Notes under the pieces: generated by a model
What the model saw: only the letters and a program-made list of their open reading frames with translations
Databases searched by the model: none
Told to the model about the DNA's origin: nothing
Position numbers and translations under genes: made by a program
Shown here: one piece after another, positions 7,425-15,415 of the stretch
Layout of the letters: each line of letters starts with the position of its first letter
Numbering within the stretch: position 1 is the stretch's first letter
NCBI RefSeq assembly: GCF_017406825.1
Contig: NZ_JAFQXT010000047.1
Location: forward strand, 1-33,350
Length of the DNA: 33,350 bases
From: Methanobrevibacter sp.
GTDB lineage: Archaea; Methanobacteriota; Methanobacteria; Methanobacteriales; Methanobacteriaceae
Direction of reading: 5' to 3'

Positions 7425-9116
7425 TCATTGTTTTGATGCGATTACAAAACCTTTTAAATCATGCAAAGGCAATTGTAATTTTAAATCCAAAGCGCGGACC
7501 AATACTTCAGCACCCAATCTTCCATTAGCTGTGTATTGATAAGTTGAATGAGGGATGAAAATCAACCCGCCGACCTTGACTTTACTGATAATCTTCAAAA
7601 ATAATGAAACTATATAATCGTCCTTTCTGTTGACAATGCTTTCATTCAAATTGACGATGACGCAATCAAATTCCGCATTAATCCCTTCAATCTCATCAGG
7701 ATTGACTTGAAATATGTTGTTATAGTCAAAAATTTGATCTGTAACGAATAATGTTGTCCCATATGCATGAATCATGTTCAATAAATATCTGACATCCTCA
7801 AAGGATTCGGCCTCATCCAAATCCGTTCTTTTTTGTGAACCGTCACTTAAGACCAATTGGAATGCATTCTTCTCTATGCTCCTTAAGAAATCAAGGTCTT
7901 TTCTAACTTCATAAGCATCGGGATGAATTAAAAAGACAGTTCCTCCTGTGGATTCAAAATCCTGTGTTTTCAAAAAAGGCTGATTCTGATTAATTTCATC
8001 AAGAACAGACTTGTAATGTGTTTTCAATTTGTCACTAATATGAATCATTGGATTGGATTGGGCTAGAATATCATTTGGAATGATGAAATATTTGATATGG
8101 GAATGTTCATATAAGTGATATCCTTTTCGAAGTTCAAAGTTAAATTTATCAGGATTTAGATATGAGTCAAGTGCGCTGTCGGTTTCATGCTGGCCGGAAA
8201 GTCTGTCTAAATATTCCGCATCCATCCCTCCACCCATTGGGCGGCAATTGACTTCAATCAAAACCGGACCCCTCTCATCAAGCATGAATTCCCCGTGAAC
8301 AGGACCATACTGAATACCCATTGCATCGCACACTTTATAGGCATATTCAACAAGGTCTGCCTCACCAAGACCCAATTCATTAACTGCCGTTTGGTAATCA
8401 TAAATGTGTCCACCTTCAGGAGTTTTGATTTTTGCATATTTCCAGATTGTGGTTACTCTGTGAGTTCCTGCGCAGGAAACGGTATTTACAATATATTCCT
8501 CACCGTCAATACGTTCCTGGACCACAAAATCAACATCACTATATCCAAAAATGTTTACATCGTCCAGCACTTCCTCAAGTGCCCGAATCATTTCCTCTTT
8601 ATTGATGCATACCCTTACACCAACAGATCCAGCACCATAAATCGGCTTTACAACAACTTCCTTCAAGCCTTCCTCATCATAAAAATCAACCGCCTCTTCA
8701 ATAGATGAGATTCTGCGACCACGGATATGTCTGAGACCCTTTTCAGCAAGTCTTTCCTGCATTTTATCCTTTAAAGTCATTGAATCAAGATTTTCAATAG
8801 GGTTGCATAATAAATTTAAATCATTGGCCAATTTTGTGGCTAAAATAACTCCTTTTTCAGAACCCGGAACCACCAACAAGGGATCATACTTCCTGACCAT
8901 CTCTAGGGTTTCTTCATAGGTGTCCTTTTCTCTAATCAATTCAAAATCAGCATCAATTGCTGCAAAAGAGCTTTCAACAAGTTTTTGATAGATTTTACCT
9001 TCTTCAGACTCTACAGCTTTAGTCTGTAAAACTACAGGACTATAATTTCTATTTAGAATATCCTGAACATAATTAATCCCAGTAGATACGCATTCTACAA
9101 TGACAATGTTTCTCAT
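7425..9116 (-). CDS. ATP-grasp ligase with methyltransferase-like C-terminal domain, copy 2
   Basis: A 563-residue paralogue of the genes at 5195 and 18546, with the same three-domain layout: pre-ATP-grasp (MRNIVIVEC start, LVVPGSEKG near residue 90), ATP-grasp (VVKPIYGAGS, VQERIDGEEY, HGEFML, LIEVNCRPMGG) and a C-terminal half-methyltransferase-like domain (FDCVIVNLNES, VGGLIFIP, FVIASK). It is the most divergent copy: the glycine-rich loop is GAGS and the metal-site stretch has NCRPMGG where the others have NCRPCGG, which suggests a different substrate. The ATG is preceded by GGTGT. The gene has its own promoter region, and a remnant of another copy follows it. Substrate unknown; carboxylate-amine ligation is inferred from the fold. 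Confidence 0.85.
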   Translation of the reverse strand: MRNIVIVECVSTGINYVQDILNRNYSPVVLQTKAVESEEGKIYQKLVESSFAAIDADFELIREKDTYEETLEMVRKYDPLLVVPGSEKGVILATKLANDLNLLCNPIENLDSMTLKDKMQERLAEKGLRHIRGRRISSIEEAVDFYDEEGLKEVVVKPIYGAGSVGVRVCINKEEMIRALEEVLDDVNIFGYSDVDFVVQERIDGEEYIVNTVSCAGTHRVTTIWKYAKIKTPEGGHIYDYQTAVNELGLGEADLVEYAYKVCDAMGIQYGPVHGEFMLDERGPVLIEVNCRPMGGGMDAEYLDRLSGQHETDSALDSYLNPDKFNFELRKGYHLYEHSHIKYFIIPNDILAQSNPMIHISDKLKTHYKSVLDEINQNQPFLKTQDFESTGGTVFLIHPDAYEVRKDLDFLRSIEKNAFQLVLSDGSQKRTDLDEAESFEDVRYLLNMIHAYGTTLFVTDQIFDYNNIFQVNPDEIEGINAEFDCVIVNLNESIVNRKDDYIVSLFLKIISKVKVGGLIFIPHSTYQYTANGRLGAEVLVRALDLKLQLPLHDLKGFVIASKQ

Positions 9117-9170
9117 TTTTACACCGAATATTAATTTTGTTAAATCATTATTAAATAGTTTAATGAATTT

Positions 9171-9200
9171 AAAAAAAAAGAAATAGGAAATGAAATTTCC
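9171..9200 (-). terminator. Intrinsic terminator after the adhesin pseudogene
   Basis: GGAAAT / ATTTCC arms with a 3-nt loop (9186-9200) are followed on the minus strand by a T-rich stretch ending in a run of nine. It lies just past the last codon of the broken adhesin gene. Confidence 0.55.
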
Positions 9201-9206
9201 CTCAGC

Positions 9207-10091
9207 CTAATCTTTTTTACTAATTGAACTGAATCCAATTATAGCTGCAATCAATAGCAGCAATATCGGAATTCCAGTTGCGTTATGGGAAAATGAGTTT
9301 CCACTATTGAAGACAGCACCTGTTTCATTTTCTTGAGTGGTGTTTTCATCCAATTCCATTCCTGTAGCAATCTCATTGTTTTCCGTTTCGTCATCTGTTG
9401 AATTGGTGTCATCTTCAGTTTGATTGTCATCAGCTGAATTATTGCTGTCTTCTGTGTGATTGTCATCGGAAGAATTGGTGTCATCTTCAATGGATGACAA
9501 TGTTATTTTGTATCCGAAATAATTCTGCAGATTATCATTCAATGGATCAAAAACTTCAAAATCGAATGTTGCTTTAGTGTTTTCATCAATCTGTTTAGTT
9601 TCGCCATGTCAGGAATAGTGCGACCTTCTTCGGCCAGTTCGAGAATAGCCTGTGTTATCGGATTGGTGCTTTGCAGATAATATCTATCAGAAAAGTCCCA
9701 TATCACTTCAGCCGCATCATCCCGCATTGCCTGTAGCACATTCATAGAAATCGACGAACAGTATCTTAAGATAATTTCCGATTGATGTGTTATACTTGTT
9801 GTTCATTGCATGTGATGTGTCCCTTGGAGTGAATACGCTGCCGTTTTCCGCATGGTCCTTTGATAGATTTATGCAGTATCCGTTATAGCCATCGCTGAAG
9901 GTGATGTTTCATATTCCAGCACTTGTTGCATTCACCTGTTCGCCGTCCTGCAGCACTGTTTCATTATGGATTTCCAATATTTCATCACTGCCTATTTCAA
10001 GAGCTGTGGTGTTATTTTCACTGGCAAATGCTATGCCGCAACAAAAGATTAGTACTATAATCAATGCCAAACCTAATGCTTTCCTATTCAT
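9207..10091 (-). pseudogene. Broken cell-surface adhesin-like gene (thioester/TQXA-type domain)
   Basis: Three reading-frame pieces together spell one secreted protein. The first starts at 10091 behind a strong GGAGGGG site with a signal peptide (RKALGLALIIVLIFCCGIAFA) and meets an in-frame TGA at 9911-9909. The same frame then continues with GYNGYCINL and NYLKILFVDFYE until about 9740, where the coding sense moves to another frame (EVIWDFSDRYYLQ, then PDMA at about 9600). A second shift moves it to a third frame (ATFDFEVFDP, NYFGYKITL). That frame ends in acidic Asn/Asp/Thr repeats and a C-terminal membrane helix with a Lys-rich tail. The layout matches the thioester-domain adhesins of gut methanogens. 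One stop and two frameshifts indicate real decay. Confidence 0.78.
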
Positions 10092-10314
10092 TTCATACCC
10101 CCTCCTAACTTTTCATATAATAATATTTAAAAATATTGGAGTATTTAAGCATGGGACAGTTAGATACATTTAAAACAAAATTAAATATCTCTGACTGTTT
10201 AAAATATTAAAATAACGCTTGAACTGGAGGAAAATTTTTGATTGTAAAAATAGAAAGTTTGATGATAATTCGAAAAGAAAAATTTAACGAAAAAAAAGTT
10301 TGAATGTGAAAGGG

Positions 10315-10635
10315 TCAACCTTCCACCATTATCAGCTTACCCGTAGAAGGATCCTTGTAAACTTTACCCATTTCAGTATATCCCTGACCGGATGAATTTG
10401 AAACGTCGGGAGTCTCGTTCAACTCCTGTCCCTGGTCTACTTCAGTCATTTTCTGCTGCATCTGTTCATGCACATTCTGGGTAGGGTCAATCATTGCCTG
10501 CATGTTCCAGCTTATGATAACGAAAACCAGAAAACCTACTGCAATGACGAGCATTGCATCCACAAGGTTGGATGTTCCTGCCATCGGGTCTTCTTCGACA
10601 CGTTTTGATCTGCGCCTTCCACCTTTTCTTACCAT
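10315..10635 (-). CDS. DUF2149 protein, ExbD/TolR-like single-span membrane protein
   Basis: A 106-residue protein with a basic N-terminus (RKGGRRRSKR), one membrane helix (about residues 22-44) and a hydrophilic outer tail. The helix begins NLVDAMLVIAVGFLVF, which closely resembles ExbD/TolR, where the matching Asp carries protons through the channel; here it is Asp26. The gene follows an ExbB-like gene with almost no gap. The pair therefore looks like an archaeal proton-driven stator. The ATG at 10635 is chosen over GTG codons at 10644 and 10641 because the family begins with the basic stretch. It is the last gene of a three-gene operon. DUF2149 has no established function; the ExbD-like role is my inference. 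Confidence 0.82.
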   Translation of the reverse strand: MVRKGGRRRSKRVEEDPMAGTSNLVDAMLVIAVGFLVFVIISWNMQAMIDPTQNVHEQMQQKMTEVDQGQELNETPDVSNSSGQGYTEMGKVYKDPSTGKLIMVEG

Positions 10636-10643
10636 AAGCACCA

Positions 10644-11288
10644 CTAATTATTCGTTTTATCAAGCACTGAATCAATCAAAGCGTCCAAATCAGACAGGTA
10701 CCTGTCATACCAGCCAGACCTGATTTTACCGATAACATAACATAACGCACCGGAACCGATACCGACAATTGTAGTGTTGAACGCAACGGTCAATGAAGAT
10801 GCCAGAGTATTGATGTCTCCTGCACCCAGTGCCGCAAGACCAGGACCCATAGGAATCAAAGTACCCATCAATCCCAATGTCGGTCCGATACGAGTGATTA
10901 TATCAGTTTTCTGTAAGTTATCCATTGTTTTTTCTTCTTCGAATTCAAATAACTTACGTGCAAGCGCTTCTCTTGAGGGGTTACCTAATTCCTGTGAAGA
11001 AGCGATTTCTGCCAACACCTTTTTCTGTGATTTTGGAATGTTTGCATTGCTAATTACATTTTTTAATGATTCTACTGAATCAGCTCTATTGATTTCATAA
11101 ATCAAATCTCTGATTGTTCCTACAGGAACCTTACGCCTTGATGTATACTCCGCAATAATTCCGCCTAATGTAATGATTGAAATTATTACAATGATTAACA
11201 GAATTACCAGTACAGGTATTGTCAGACTTTGTGAAATTACATCAAGTGATCCTGTTAGGAACTCTCCTCCAGGTATATTTAAAGCCAT
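10644..11288 (-). CDS. MotA/TolQ/ExbB-family proton channel protein
   Basis: A 214-residue inner membrane protein with the TolQ/ExbB layout: one N-terminal span (about 24-45), a long cytoplasmic loop (46-132), and two spans (about 135-155 and 168-187) that form the signature region. GPTLGLMGTLIPM and AFNTTIVGIGSGAL match the paired helices that line the proton pore in ExbB/TolQ, including the channel threonines. A GGTGA site precedes the ATG at a good distance. The stop codon is nine bases upstream of the ATG of the ExbD-like gene, and the gene lies 11 bp after the DUF2162 gene. The archaeon has no outer membrane and no TonB is present here, so the load driven by this channel is unknown. Confidence 0.9.
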   Translation of the reverse strand: MALNIPGGEFLTGSLDVISQSLTIPVLVILLIIVIISIITLGGIIAEYTSRRKVPVGTIRDLIYEINRADSVESLKNVISNANIPKSQKKVLAEIASSQELGNPSREALARKLFEFEEEKTMDNLQKTDIITRIGPTLGLMGTLIPMGPGLAALGAGDINTLASSLTVAFNTTIVGIGSGALCYVIGKIRSGWYDRYLSDLDALIDSVLDKTNN

Positions 11289-11299
11289 ATTTTTTCACC

Positions 11300-12010
11300 T
11301 TATCTTAAAATACTTCTGCCTCTTTTATTTAAAACGATGCCGCCCATGATTAAAATAGCAAATGCTAAAATTACCATAAGGACATCCTGAGGAGAACCCA
11401 TTGTAATAGGACTTTGAGTTTTAGCCAATACTCCTGCTATGTTCGGTATGACAATTGCTGAAAGCAAGAAATATGCACCGAGCAAAAGCATGAAATTGCC
11501 CAAGACAATCGGATAAGGTCTGTTGATTACCTTAACAATTGTGTTTGATGCAAAATAAGTTACAATCATGACGCCAACAAGTGCTCCTGCAGCATACCAA
11601 CTTAAATTCAGTGAACTGACACCGATGGTTGGAGCGACGATTAGGACACTTGCAATAATTGAACCGAAACAACATGGACAAGGAGCAATGATAGCTAGAG
11701 AAGTTGCGGTTGATGTATTCTTATCATGTATCTTCCATTCCCTTATTGTAAACAAACCTGCAATAATCATGATTGATGCCATGATAATGTAGAATATTGT
11801 ATTGTAACTGTAAATTGCCTGCACTAATTGCTCAGAGTATAATGAAGCAATAGCAGAAATAAGTACAACACCCCCACCATAAGCAATGCAGATTACTGCA
11901 AATAATTTTTTTGACAAATTGGCCAATCCTGATGCTAATCCTATTTTGATACCGAATACAAGGACTGAAGCAAATATTCCAACCTGCCATAAAACACTCA
12001 TCATATCCAT
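11300..12010 (-). CDS. DUF2162 polytopic membrane protein, putative transporter
   Basis: A 236-residue protein with six or seven predicted membrane spans. It is recognised as the DUF2162 family of methanogens. A cysteine cluster APCPCCFGS (about residues 109-117) sits at the start of a membrane span. The overall plan recalls the DsbD/CcdA and LysE-type transporters, and the cysteines could bind a metal or thiol. It is the first gene of an operon with ExbB-like and ExbD-like proteins. As far as I recall, these three families occur together in other methanogens, sometimes near CobN-type chelatases, which would fit energised uptake of a metal; that is not shown here. The ATG has a GGAG site. Confidence 0.8.
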   Translation of the reverse strand: MDMMSVLWQVGIFASVLVFGIKIGLASGLANLSKKLFAVICIAYGGGVVLISAIASLYSEQLVQAIYSYNTIFYIIMASIMIIAGLFTIREWKIHDKNTSTATSLAIIAPCPCCFGSIIASVLIVAPTIGVSSLNLSWYAAGALVGVMIVTYFASNTIVKVINRPYPIVLGNFMLLLGAYFLLSAIVIPNIAGVLAKTQSPITMGSPQDVLMVILAFAILIMGGIVLNKRGRSILR

Positions 12011-12220
12011 AGTAAAAATTCTCCATAATCAAATTAAAATTAATTAATTACAATTTAATATTAGTCTAACAAAATATATAAAATTTTACAAATTTCGATG
12101 TGAAATTAACGCAATATCATAATAATATTTGCAAACAATAATTAAAAAGACTTTTGATAATCTAAATATTTAAGTTACTAAAAAAGCAATATTATATTAT
12201 AAAAATTAATGAGGCAAAAA

Positions 12221-13522
12221 ATGTTTTGGAACGAAGAAATTGAAACAATGCCAAGGCAAGACCTTGAAGAATTACAATTAAAAAAGCTTCAGTCAACAGT
12301 TAAAAGAGCATTTGATAAAATACCCTATTATCATAAACGATATAGTGAAGCTGAAGTTTATCCTGAAGACATTGAAACTTTAAAGGATATTGAAAAATTA
12401 CCGTTCATTACAAAGGATGACTTAAGGGAAAGCTATCCCTTCGGACTCTTTGCAGTAGACATTAGGGAAATAAAAGAATTGCATTCCTCATCCGGAACAA
12501 CCGGAAAACCTGTAGTGTCAGGATATACCGAAAAAGACCTGGATACATGGGCTGAAACCATCGCAAGAGGACTCACCATGATGGGAATAGGTGAAGATGA
12601 TATCCTGCAGAACACCCACGGTTACGGCATGTTTACAGGCGGTTTTGGAGTTCACTACGGATGCCACAAAGTAGGAGCGGCAATCATTCCTATTTCAACC
12701 GGCCAGACACGCAGACAAATCGAAATAATGAGCGACTTTGGAGCAACAGGACTGATTTTCACACCATCCTACGGAATACACCTCGCTGAAGTTGCCCTTG
12801 AAGATGGAATCGACCCAAAGGAATTCGGCATCAAGGCAATTGGATTTGGAGCAGAAGGATGGACAGAGGAAATCAGGCAAAGAGTTGAAGAGCTCTTCGG
12901 AACCAAAGCATATAACATTTACGGCCTAACAGAACTCATGGGACCGGGTGTTGGAGTGGAATGTGCAGCCCAAAAAGGACTGCATATTGCAGAAGACATA
13001 TACTACCCGGAAATCATTGACCCTAATACCCAAAAGGTTTTAGGTGAAAACACACCCGGCGAATTGGTACTGACAAACCTTGAAAGGGAAGGAATGCCAG
13101 TTATAAGATTTAGAACTAAGGATTTGACCAAACTGACTTATGAGAAATGTGAATGCGGAAGAACACATGCGAGAATGAGCAGAATCACAGGCAGATCCGA
13201 TGACATGATTAAAGTTAAAGGTGTAGCTATTTTCCCATCACAAATCGAAAAGGCATTGCTTAAAATCGGTGATGTTGAGCCTCATTACATGATTATAGTT
13301 ACAAGACCAGGAACATTAGACGAGATTGAAGTTAAAGTTGAAGCATCACATGACATTTTCTTCGACGGCATAAAGGAAATGATGGCGATACAGAAAAAAA
13401 TTGGAAAATCAATTGAAAACGAAACAGGAATACGCGTAAAAGTAACTCTTGTAGAACCTAAAACACTACCAAGATTTGAAGGAAAAGCAAAAAGAGTTAT
13501 TGATGAGAGGAACTTACATTAG
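12221..13522 (+). CDS. paaK: Phenylacetate-CoA ligase family (arylacetate-CoA ligase)
   Basis: A 433-residue cytoplasmic AMP-forming ligase. It contains SSSGTTGKP (about residues 89-97, the ATP-phosphate loop), the YGLTE motif near residue 230 and the GRSDDMIKVKG hinge near residue 328. In hydrogenotrophic methanogens such enzymes activate arylacetates for indolepyruvate:ferredoxin oxidoreductase, so that phenylacetate and indoleacetate can be turned into aromatic amino acids. The ATG at 12221 is chosen over one at 12209 because GAGG lies six bases before it and the family begins MFWN. The ACT-domain gene follows after 8 bp and overlaps the same expression unit. No ior genes are in the window. 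Confidence 0.92.
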   Translation: MFWNEEIETMPRQDLEELQLKKLQSTVKRAFDKIPYYHKRYSEAEVYPEDIETLKDIEKLPFITKDDLRESYPFGLFAVDIREIKELHSSSGTTGKPVVSGYTEKDLDTWAETIARGLTMMGIGEDDILQNTHGYGMFTGGFGVHYGCHKVGAAIIPISTGQTRRQIEIMSDFGATGLIFTPSYGIHLAEVALEDGIDPKEFGIKAIGFGAEGWTEEIRQRVEELFGTKAYNIYGLTELMGPGVGVECAAQKGLHIAEDIYYPEIIDPNTQKVLGENTPGELVLTNLEREGMPVIRFRTKDLTKLTYEKCECGRTHARMSRITGRSDDMIKVKGVAIFPSQIEKALLKIGDVEPHYMIIVTRPGTLDEIEVKVEASHDIFFDGIKEMMAIQKKIGKSIENETGIRVKVTLVEPKTLPRFEGKAKRVIDERNLH

Positions 13523-13530
13523 GTGAGATT

Positions 13531-13962
13531 ATGAAAATCAAACAATTATCAATATTTTTACAGAACAGAATGGGGAGCTTATCAAAACCATTAGAAGTGC
13601 TGACAGTAGCAGATGTGAATATTAGGGCAATGTGTATGGCGGATACCTCTGAATTCGGTATTTTAAGACTGGTGGTAGATGATCCGATTAAAGGTAAGGA
13701 AGCACTTGAAGAGAACAATTTCCTGGTCAAAATTACCGACATCATCGGTGTTGAAATGAATGATACACCAGGCGGTTTGACTACAGTTTTAAGAATCATT
13801 AAAGACAATTTAATTGATTTGGAATATCTCTATGCATTCAGTCATGAAAAAGAGGGCAAAGCAATACTTTTATTGCATGCAGACGATATTGATAAATTAA
13901 TTGATATCCTGACTGAGAACAATATTACCATCGTTCCAGCCAGCGAAGTATATAATTTGTAA
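13531..13962 (+). CDS. Tandem ACT-domain protein
   Basis: A 143-residue protein made of two ACT domains (about residues 3-68 and 71-140), the small ligand-binding fold that senses amino acids. The first domain has the usual IFLQNRMGSLSKPLEVL loop and helix; the second has DTPGGLTTVLRII. No enzyme domain is attached. Its ribosome binding site AGGTGA overlaps the stop codon of the ligase upstream, so translation is probably coupled. This pairing with an arylacetate-CoA ligase is common in methanogens and suggests that it senses an aromatic amino acid, but the ligand is not proven. Confidence 0.9.
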   Translation: MKIKQLSIFLQNRMGSLSKPLEVLTVADVNIRAMCMADTSEFGILRLVVDDPIKGKEALEENNFLVKITDIIGVEMNDTPGGLTTVLRIIKDNLIDLEYLYAFSHEKEGKAILLLHADDIDKLIDILTENNITIVPASEVYNL

Positions 13963-13992
13963 TCTAAAAAAGAAAAAACTTCTTTTTTAGAT
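13962..13992. terminator. Bidirectional terminator
   Basis: A perfect 13-bp inverted repeat (ATCTAAAAAAGAA / TTCTTTTTTAGAT, 5-nt loop) fills the gap between the convergent ACT and winged-helix genes. The A-run and T-run in the arms let it act on both strands. Confidence 0.75.
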
Positions 13993-14000
13993 AATTTCAT

Positions 14001-14186
14001 CTATTTTTCGGCCAAAGTCCAATAGCATCTTTTTGGAGAAACGATTGTATCATCTTTTTTTAATTCTTTCATGATTTTATCGACTTCCTTTTTTTCGACA
14101 CCGGATATTTCGCTTACTTTTTTGGCATTTAATGGGTCATCGGAATTCTTAAATGCTTCTATTACTTTTTCTTTGTTATTCATCAT
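14001..14186 (-). CDS. Small winged-helix DNA-binding protein
   Basis: A 61-residue basic protein that is a bare winged helix. Helices span about residues 3-11 and 18-25 (DPLNAKKVSEISG), the recognition helix 27-40 (EKKEVDKIMKELKKDD), and the wing ends in IVSPKRCYWTLAEK. It has no ligand or dimer domain. Two adjacent ATG codons (14186 and 14183) follow an AGGTGAT site; the second has the more usual spacing. Such single-domain wHTH proteins are frequent in Methanobacteriales, with unknown targets. The long AT-rich gap upstream separates it from the divergently read dehydrogenase gene, which makes that gene a possible target. Confidence 0.72.
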   Translation of the reverse strand: MMNNKEKVIEAFKNSDDPLNAKKVSEISGVEKKEVDKIMKELKKDDTIVSPKRCYWTLAEK

Positions 14187-14484
14187 ATCACCTTAAAAGA
14201 GTTTTGTTAATATTAGTTTAAGTTATGGTATATTTAAATTATGCTAACGGCAATTCAATTAAGAATTAATGAAAATAATTAAGTTTCAATTAGAAATTAG
14301 ATTAATGGACAAAATATATTAATTTTGAAAAAAAATCAATTATCAATACCATTCAGCATGGAATGCTAAAAAATGTATATCAAAAATTAGAATACTTTAG
14401 AAAATATTTAAATATATTTTACAATATAAATCTGATTATAACATCATGATACAGCATGAATGTTTAAAAATATAGGTGATTAAA
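14187..14484 (+). promoter_or_regulatory. Divergent control region upstream of the dehydrogenase
   Basis: This 298-bp gene-free stretch is very AT-rich. A TATA-like box with dyad symmetry (AAATATTTAAATATATTT, about 14402-14419) stands upstream of the dehydrogenase, predicting a 40-50 nt leader that carries the AGGTGAT site. The element CAGCATG(G)AATG occurs twice, before the TATA box (14354-14365) and in the leader (14452-14462). The first copy is part of an inverted repeat AGCAT-GGA-ATGCT. An ATCATGAT palindrome lies at 14443-14450. These could be regulator sites; no reading frame of note was seen. Confidence 0.45.
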
Positions 14485-15228
14485 ATGGGAAAACTAGACG
14501 GAAAAGTAGCAATCGTAACCGGATCAACCTCTGGTATGGGCCGTTCTACAGCTAAATTATTTGCTGAAGAAGGTGCAAATGTTGTTGTAACAGGAAGAAA
14601 CGAAGAAAGAGCAAACGCCGTAGTGGATGACATTAAAGCAGCTGGTGGAGAAGCATTCGCAGTCATCGCTGATATGGCTAACGTTGACGACATTAAAAAA
14701 ATATTTGATGAAACCATTGAAAAATATGGAACTGTCGACATTTTATTCAACAATGCAGGACTTTTAAGCGTAACACCTCTTTTAGAAATTACCAAAGAGG
14801 AATGGGACAAAGTATTTGCAGTTGATGTATACGCTCCATTATATTTAACCCAATTAGTAGCTCCTGTAATGAAAGAAAAAGGAAAAGGTGTTGTAATTAA
14901 CACATGTTCAGTAGCATCCTACGCTGCACACTTTGGATTTGTAGGTTACATCTCATCCAAACACGCTATTGCAGGTCTTACCAAATCCATGGCATTCGAA
15001 CTTGGTCCTGAAATAAGATGTAACGGTATTGCTCCTGGAGCTATCCACACCGCTATGGTAGATAGTATTGGTGGAGTAGAAGCATTACAAATGATGGTTG
15101 ACGGAGCACCTATGAAAAGAGTAGGTCAAGGGGAAGATATTGCTGCATTAGCATTATTCCTTGCTTCTGACGAATCTGAATTCGTAGACGGTCAAATCAT
15201 CAGATGTGACGGCGGATTTGAGTGTTAA
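14485..15228 (+). CDS. Short-chain dehydrogenase/reductase (SDR)
   Basis: A 247-residue classical SDR, usually an NAD(P)-dependent alcohol/ketone oxidoreductase working as a tetramer. Seen are the nucleotide loop TGSTSGMG (12-19), TGRN after the second strand (37-40, with Arg suggesting NADP preference), NNAG (89-92), Ser142, and Tyr155-x3-Lys159. The place of the fourth catalytic residue, usually Asn in VNxxG, reads FAVDVYAP, so Asp114 replaces Asn. The ATG at 14485 follows AGGTGAT by four bases; a GTG at 14476 overlaps that site and is rejected. The sequence resembles bacterial glucose-dehydrogenase and hydroxysteroid-dehydrogenase-type SDRs, suggesting transfer from bacteria. The substrate cannot be told. 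Confidence 0.88.
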   Translation: MGKLDGKVAIVTGSTSGMGRSTAKLFAEEGANVVVTGRNEERANAVVDDIKAAGGEAFAVIADMANVDDIKKIFDETIEKYGTVDILFNNAGLLSVTPLLEITKEEWDKVFAVDVYAPLYLTQLVAPVMKEKGKGVVINTCSVASYAAHFGFVGYISSKHAIAGLTKSMAFELGPEIRCNGIAPGAIHTAMVDSIGGVEALQMMVDGAPMKRVGQGEDIAALALFLASDESEFVDGQIIRCDGGFEC

Positions 15229-15237
15229 GTTTTTTTA

Positions 15238-15280
15238 AAGTAGTTGGATTTTATCCGCTACTTCCATTTTTATTTTTTTG
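15238..15280 (+). terminator. Intrinsic terminator after the SDR gene
   Basis: AAGTAG / CTACTT arms (15238-15243, 15258-15263) with inner GGAT / ATCC arms form a hairpin with small internal loops. It is followed by CCATTTTTATTTTTTT. Confidence 0.65.
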
Positions 15281-15379
15281 AATGTTTTTTAGTCTAATTA
15301 TATATTGCTTGAAAATTTTTGGGAAGTTTAACTCATCACTAACTTTTCCTTTTTAACACCACTAAAAAGAACTTATTTT

Positions 15380-15415
15380 AAAAAAAAAGTATTGGGAATG
15401 TTATTTTTCAATAAC
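15380..15415 (-). terminator. Terminator after the RFAP synthase gene
   Basis: A 6-bp hairpin (GTTATT / AATAAC, 15400-15415) overlaps the stop codon and is followed on the minus strand by a run of about nine T residues at 15380-15388. Confidence 0.5.

Noticed and set aside
9909..10091. A separate 60-residue secreted peptide gene
   Set aside because: It has a good start and signal peptide, but the sequence after its TGA continues in the same frame with adhesin-domain residues, so it is the first part of a broken gene.
10238..10303. A 21-codon plus-strand frame starting TTG, seven bases after a perfect GGAGG
   Set aside because: The site and spacing are good, but the peptide is short and Lys-rich, without recognisable features, in AT-rich DNA where such frames arise by chance. 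Conservation would be needed.
14436..14903. A 155-residue minus-strand frame opposite the SDR gene
   Set aside because: Its low-complexity Ser/Thr/Pro composition is a shadow of the SDR codons. The SDR has full motifs and a ribosome binding site.
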